Origin: Chitinophagaceae bacterium
Lineage (GTDB): Bacteria; Bacteroidota; Bacteroidia; Chitinophagales; Chitinophagaceae
Reading direction: 5' to 3'
NCBI GenBank assembly: GCA_025351145.1
Contig: JANXWM010000099.1
Location: 1 to 24,796, forward strand
DNA: 24,796 nt
A program made the position numbers and the translations under genes. This document shows, piece after piece, positions 21,897 through 24,796 of this stretch. How positions within the stretch are numbered: the first letter of the stretch is position 1; each line of letters opens with the position of its first letter. The notes under the pieces are model-generated. The model had not been told where the DNA came from, searched no databases, and worked only from the letters and a program-made list of their open reading frames with translations.

Positions 21897-22781
21897 ATGG
21901 AATTACAGCAGGTCGACATAGTTTCCGATATCAGCGCAGAAGAGTTTAAGAAAAAATATTTTGATCCCCAGGTTCCGGTTATTATAAAAGACCTTGCAAA
22001 AAAATGGCCTGCCTACAGCAAATGGAACTGGCAATACTTTAAGCAGGTGGTTGGCAATGAAAGAGTAGGCATTTACAACAATGTAAAAAGCGATGCATAT
22101 ACACCAATCAACAAAGCAGATGATTATACCACATTTGGTGAATATATAGACATGATCAGCAGCGGCCCTGCAGAGTGGCGTGTTTTCCTTTTTAATATAT
22201 TCAGCCATGCCCCTCAGCTAATAAAAGATTTCACCTGGCCCGATCACCTTGCCAAAGGATTTGTAAAACGTGTACCAATGCTTTTCACAGGTGGCAAAGG
22301 CTCTATTACACATCTTCATTTCGATATTGACCTTAGTCATATTTTTCACACACAGTTCATTGGCCGTAAACGTGTATTGCTGTTTCCATACAGTGAACAA
22401 TATAAACTTTACCGTAAACCTTTTGAAGTTTTAAGCATAGCGGATTTCAGCAATTATTATGATGCCGAAAAAAGTAAACTTAATGTATCACAATTCCCTG
22501 CTGTGGAGTTTGCAAAAGGATACGATATGATTCTTGATCACGGAGATACTTTATTTATGCCCGGCGGATACTGGCACCACATGGAATACCTCGATAGTGG
22601 TTTTGCCATGAGCCTTCGTGCACTTAACAGCAGTGCAGCAGGTAAATTAAAAGGTGTATGGAACCTGGTAGGTATGCGCAGCATAGATACCCTGTTGAAA
22701 AAAGTTGCACCCGGTAAATGGTACAACTGGAAGGAAAAGAAATTGTATAAAGCGGCTGAAAAAGAAATACAAATAGCCTAA
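21897..22781 (+). CDS. Cupin_8 / JmjC-like Fe(II), 2-oxoglutarate-dependent oxygenase
   Basis: The product has 294 residues, without signal peptide. The N-terminal DPQVPVIIKDLAKKWPAYSKW segment is typical of the Cupin_8 family. The iron site is readable: H141-F-D143 in THLHFDID and the distal His at 227 or 228 in GGYWHHMEYL; a Lys/Arg near GRKRVLLFPY would bind 2-oxoglutarate. Relatives hydroxylate amino acid side chains of proteins or tRNA bases; the target here is unknown. It has its own promoter and stands alone between the ompH cluster and pyrG. A C-terminal helical basic segment (WNLVGMRSIDTLLKKVAPGKWYNWKEKK) completes it; its length is usual for the family. Confidence 0.86.
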   Translation: MELQQVDIVSDISAEEFKKKYFDPQVPVIIKDLAKKWPAYSKWNWQYFKQVVGNERVGIYNNVKSDAYTPINKADDYTTFGEYIDMISSGPAEWRVFLFNIFSHAPQLIKDFTWPDHLAKGFVKRVPMLFTGGKGSITHLHFDIDLSHIFHTQFIGRKRVLLFPYSEQYKLYRKPFEVLSIADFSNYYDAEKSKLNVSQFPAVEFAKGYDMILDHGDTLFMPGGYWHHMEYLDSGFAMSLRALNSSAAGKLKGVWNLVGMRSIDTLLKKVAPGKWYNWKEKKLYKAAEKEIQIA

Positions 22782-22832
22782 ATACGTTTGCTATTGTAAA
22801 GCTTAAATAAAATGTATTAGCCTGCTCCTGTT

Positions 22833-22934
22833 TTATATATTAACCGCAATTATAACTGCAATTGCCATTATTGCAAACAATATTACAAGCATTGTAAGAA
22901 ATTTCGATACGTTCATGTCTTTTTTGGTATCCAT
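22833..22934 (-). CDS. Possible 33-residue single-span membrane peptide
   Basis: A short frame on the minus strand encodes 33 residues: a charged head (MDTKKDMNVSK) and a hydrophobic segment of about 21 residues (from FLTMLVILFAIMA to the end, VNI). It has an ATG, a clean stop (TAA at 22833-22835), and the architecture of known bacterial small membrane proteins. The gap 22782-23291 is otherwise without a gene. There is no family match I can name, and chance cannot be excluded for so short a frame; the positive-inside charge placement and the absence of polar residues in the hydrophobic part argue in favour. It would be cotranscribed with nothing visible. Confidence 0.5.
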   Translation of the reverse strand: MDTKKDMNVSKFLTMLVILFAIMAIAVIIAVNI

Positions 22935-23107
22935 ATTATAATCGTATTAAGAGGTAAATAGAAAAGCGAAAATACGGCTCATCGGGAAAATTAATCATAA
23001 AACTTTTACTGTTTTCTTAATCAAAGGAATTTATTTGCAGCAGTGAATAATGGCGGCAATACACTGTTCCTGTATTTGGCTGTTGAAAGCTCAATAAAAT
23101 TACTGCA

Positions 23108-23166
23108 GTACAAGTGTGCGACGCAAGTAAAGAGGATAAATGATATATAGTTGGGTACAAAATTTC
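23108..23166. repeat. Solo right arm of the dispersed repeat (element 8)
   Basis: GTACAAGTGTGCGACGCAAG at 23108-23127 has one change from the common arm. It is followed by an A-type flank start (TAAAGAGGATAA) and an outer end like TTGGGTACAAAATTTC. There is no left arm upstream. It lies in the 510-base gap between the Cupin_8 and pyrG genes, with the small membrane peptide and the pyrG terminator. Confidence 0.7.
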
Positions 23167-23204
23167 TCTACCCGAAATTATTAATAAAGTACAATTGTTT
23201 TTAT

Positions 23205-23233
23205 GCAACAAAAAACGCCGCTTAAAAGCGGCG
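23205..23233 (-). terminator. Intrinsic terminator of pyrG
   Basis: A perfect eight-pair GC-rich stem, CGCCGCTT (23216-23223) and AAGCGGCG (23226-23233). Read on the minus strand it is followed by TTTTTTG. It lies about 60 bases behind the pyrG stop codon. Confidence 0.88.
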
Positions 23234-23291
23234 CTTTACTGAGAAAAAATTCAAGTTTGAGTTAAAGTTATCACTATTCGGAAAGCTTTTT

Positions 23292-24796
23292 TTATATCAT
23301 TTCGCTTTGCAGCAAAGGATTCTTAATGGTGATATTCTGATCGTTGTATTTCTTCATTGCGGCCACAAAATGCACAAACAATGGCGATGGCCTTTCAACT
23401 GTACTCTTTAATTCTGGATGATACTGTACACCAATAAAAAATGGGTGGGCAGGTATTTCCATTATTTCTACCAAACCTGTTTCGGGATTGGTGCCGCTTG
23501 CTATCATACCGTTGGTTTCGAACTGCTCTAAATATTCATTATTGAACTCGAAACGGTGGCGGTGCCTTTCACTTATGTGCGTAGTTCCATAGATTTGATA
23601 AGCGAGTGTGCCTTCCTTTATGTCGCAAGGATAAGCGCCCAAACGCATAGTGCCACCCATCATTTTAATTTTCTTTTGCTCTTCCATCATATTGATAACA
23701 GGCTCGGGGGTATTTTGATTCATTTCTGTTGAGTGCGCCTCTTTTAACCCTAAAATATTTCTTGCAAATTCTATTACAGCCATCTGCATACCCAAGCAAA
23801 TACCGAAGAAAGGCATGCCGTTTTCACGCGCATATTTTACAGCAATAATTTTGCCTTCTGTACCGCGGTTACCAAAGCCGGGTGCAACCAGCAAACCATC
23901 GAGGCCTTCTAATTTTTCGGCCACATTTTCATCAGTAATAAATTCGCTGTGCACGTTAACTACCTGAACTTTTACTTCGTTCATGGCACCTGCATGAATA
24001 AAGCTTTCGAGGATAGACTTATATGCATCCTGCAGTTCAATATACTTGCCTATTAAACCTACGGTTACTTTACTTTTTGGGTATTTAAGCTTATCTAAAA
24101 AGCCTTTCCATTTTTCAAGATTGGGTTCTGGAAATACACTTATGCCAAGTTTACGCATGGTAATTACGTCAAGTTTCTCCCGCAGCATGGCAAGGGGCAC
24201 CTCGTAAATTGTTGGCGCATCCATTGCCTCTATTACAGCTTCGGGTTTTACATTACAGAACAAGGCAATCTTGCGTTTGATATCGTTGCCAAGCGGCTGC
24301 TCTGTGCGTGCTACAATTATGTCGGGGTGTACACCTGTTTCGCTCAGCATTTTTACACTATGCTGTGTAGGTTTTGTTTTTAGTTCTTTCGCTGCGCTCA
24401 GGTAAGGGATTAGCGTAAGATGGATTACCACCACATCCTGCTCGGGCAGTTCCCATTGAATCTGGCGAACGGCTTCTATAAACGGAAGGCTTTCAATATC
24501 GCCCACAGTACCGCCAATTTCTGTTATTACTATATCGAATTTGCCTCCTTTGCCAAGCAGCAGCATACGGCGTTTTATTTCATCGGTAATATGCGGCACT
24601 ACCTGTACAGTTTTCCCCAAAAAGTCTCCTGCCCTTTCGCGGTTTATTACCGTTTGATAAATGCGCCCGGTAGTAACATTGTTTGCCTGTGAAGTGTAAA
24701 TGCTCAGGAAGCGTTCGTAATGGCCAAGATCCAGGTCCGTTTCGGCACCATCTTCTGTTACATAACATTCCCCGTGTTCATAAGGGTTAAGTGTAC
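23292..24796 (-). CDS. pyrG: CTP synthase (5' end beyond window)
   Basis: About 500 residues are visible; the first 40-50 residues lie beyond the right edge, since the frame stays open to base 24796 (NPYEHGECYVTEDGAETDLDLGHYERF is the first readable part). CTP synthase converts UTP, ATP and glutamine to CTP in the cytoplasm. The N-terminal synthetase part shows EIGGTVGDIESLPFIEA; the C-terminal glutamine amidotransferase part shows the catalytic Cys in FFGICLGMQ and the His-Glu pair in YHPELKSTVERPSP. A TTG at 24620 could be misread as a start, but it lies inside the conserved domain. The gene ends in the terminator at 23205-23233. All recognisable catalytic residues are present. Confidence 0.96.
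   Translation of the reverse strand, partial: TLNPYEHGECYVTEDGAETDLDLGHYERFLSIYTSQANNVTTGRIYQTVINRERAGDFLGKTVQVVPHITDEIKRRMLLLGKGGKFDIVITEIGGTVGDIESLPFIEAVRQIQWELPEQDVVVIHLTLIPYLSAAKELKTKPTQHSVKMLSETGVHPDIIVARTEQPLGNDIKRKIALFCNVKPEAVIEAMDAPTIYEVPLAMLREKLDVITMRKLGISVFPEPNLEKWKGFLDKLKYPKSKVTVGLIGKYIELQDAYKSILESFIHAGAMNEVKVQVVNVHSEFITDENVAEKLEGLDGLLVAPGFGNRGTEGKIIAVKYARENGMPFFGICLGMQMAVIEFARNILGLKEAHSTEMNQNTPEPVINMMEEQKKIKMMGGTMRLGAYPCDIKEGTLAYQIYGTTHISERHRHRFEFNNEYLEQFETNGMIASGTNPETGLVEIMEIPAHPFFIGVQYHPELKSTVERPSPLFVHFVAAMKKYNDQNITIKNPLLQSEMI

Noticed and set aside
24618..24620. TTG codon as the start of pyrG
   Set aside because: Conserved CTP synthase sequence continues in frame to the right edge, so this is an internal Leu.

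Overview
The window looks like chromosomal DNA of a Bacteroidota bacterium, most likely of the Chitinophagaceae type (an inference from gene content only). The base composition is AT-rich and start codons have weak Shine-Dalgarno sequences. Several upstream regions carry the Bacteroidota -7 promoter element TAnnTTTG. The housekeeping genes have typical Bacteroidota forms: E1-alpha/E1-beta fused in one chain, a large BamA followed by OmpH/Skp-type chaperones, and TIGR00266/AIM24 and YtxH-like proteins.

Left half, 1-11687: every gene reads on the minus strand. In transcription order they are a DUF1549/DUF1553 (PSD1) protein with c-type heme motifs (8928-11687), an APC-family permease (7335-8723), a second PSD1 protein (4234-6984), a Tat-exported DUF1501 protein (2521-4026), a small protein of unknown function (2091-2405), a Tat-exported TIM-barrel sugar isomerase-like protein (1157-2080), and a membrane DUF2231 plus cytochrome-c-like protein cut by the left edge (1-1067). 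PSD1/DUF1501 pairs are best known from Planctomycetes and Verrucomicrobia. Here they form a probable periplasmic or membrane-anchored module for degrading or oxidising an unknown, perhaps carbohydrate-like, substrate. The two PSD1 genes are mosaic duplicates: near-identical outer parts around a much more divergent central beta-rich domain.

Right half, 11950-24796: a YtxH-like gene and an AIM24 gene converge on a shared terminator. They are followed by the fused 2-oxoacid dehydrogenase E1 gene (minus), then the plus-strand envelope cluster uppS - bamA - ompH - ompH - ompH, a Cupin_8/JmjC-like oxygenase gene with its own promoter, a previously easily missed 33-residue membrane peptide (minus), and pyrG (minus, cut at the right edge).

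The most unusual feature is a family of dispersed, non-coding inverted-repeat elements. Each full element has two 20-bp arms (left CTTGCGTCGCACTCTTGTAC, right its complement or a variant). The arms surround a loop of 24-145 bp with unrelated content, and the outer ends usually show a GCCCGGCTAAAAAT-like sequence. Five full elements, three solo arms and one diverged arm were found. Four of the full elements sit at the junctions of the PSD1/permease/DUF1501 gene block. Several loops hold other small repeats, as if the arms were a fixed frame around interchangeable cargo. No transposase is present in the window.
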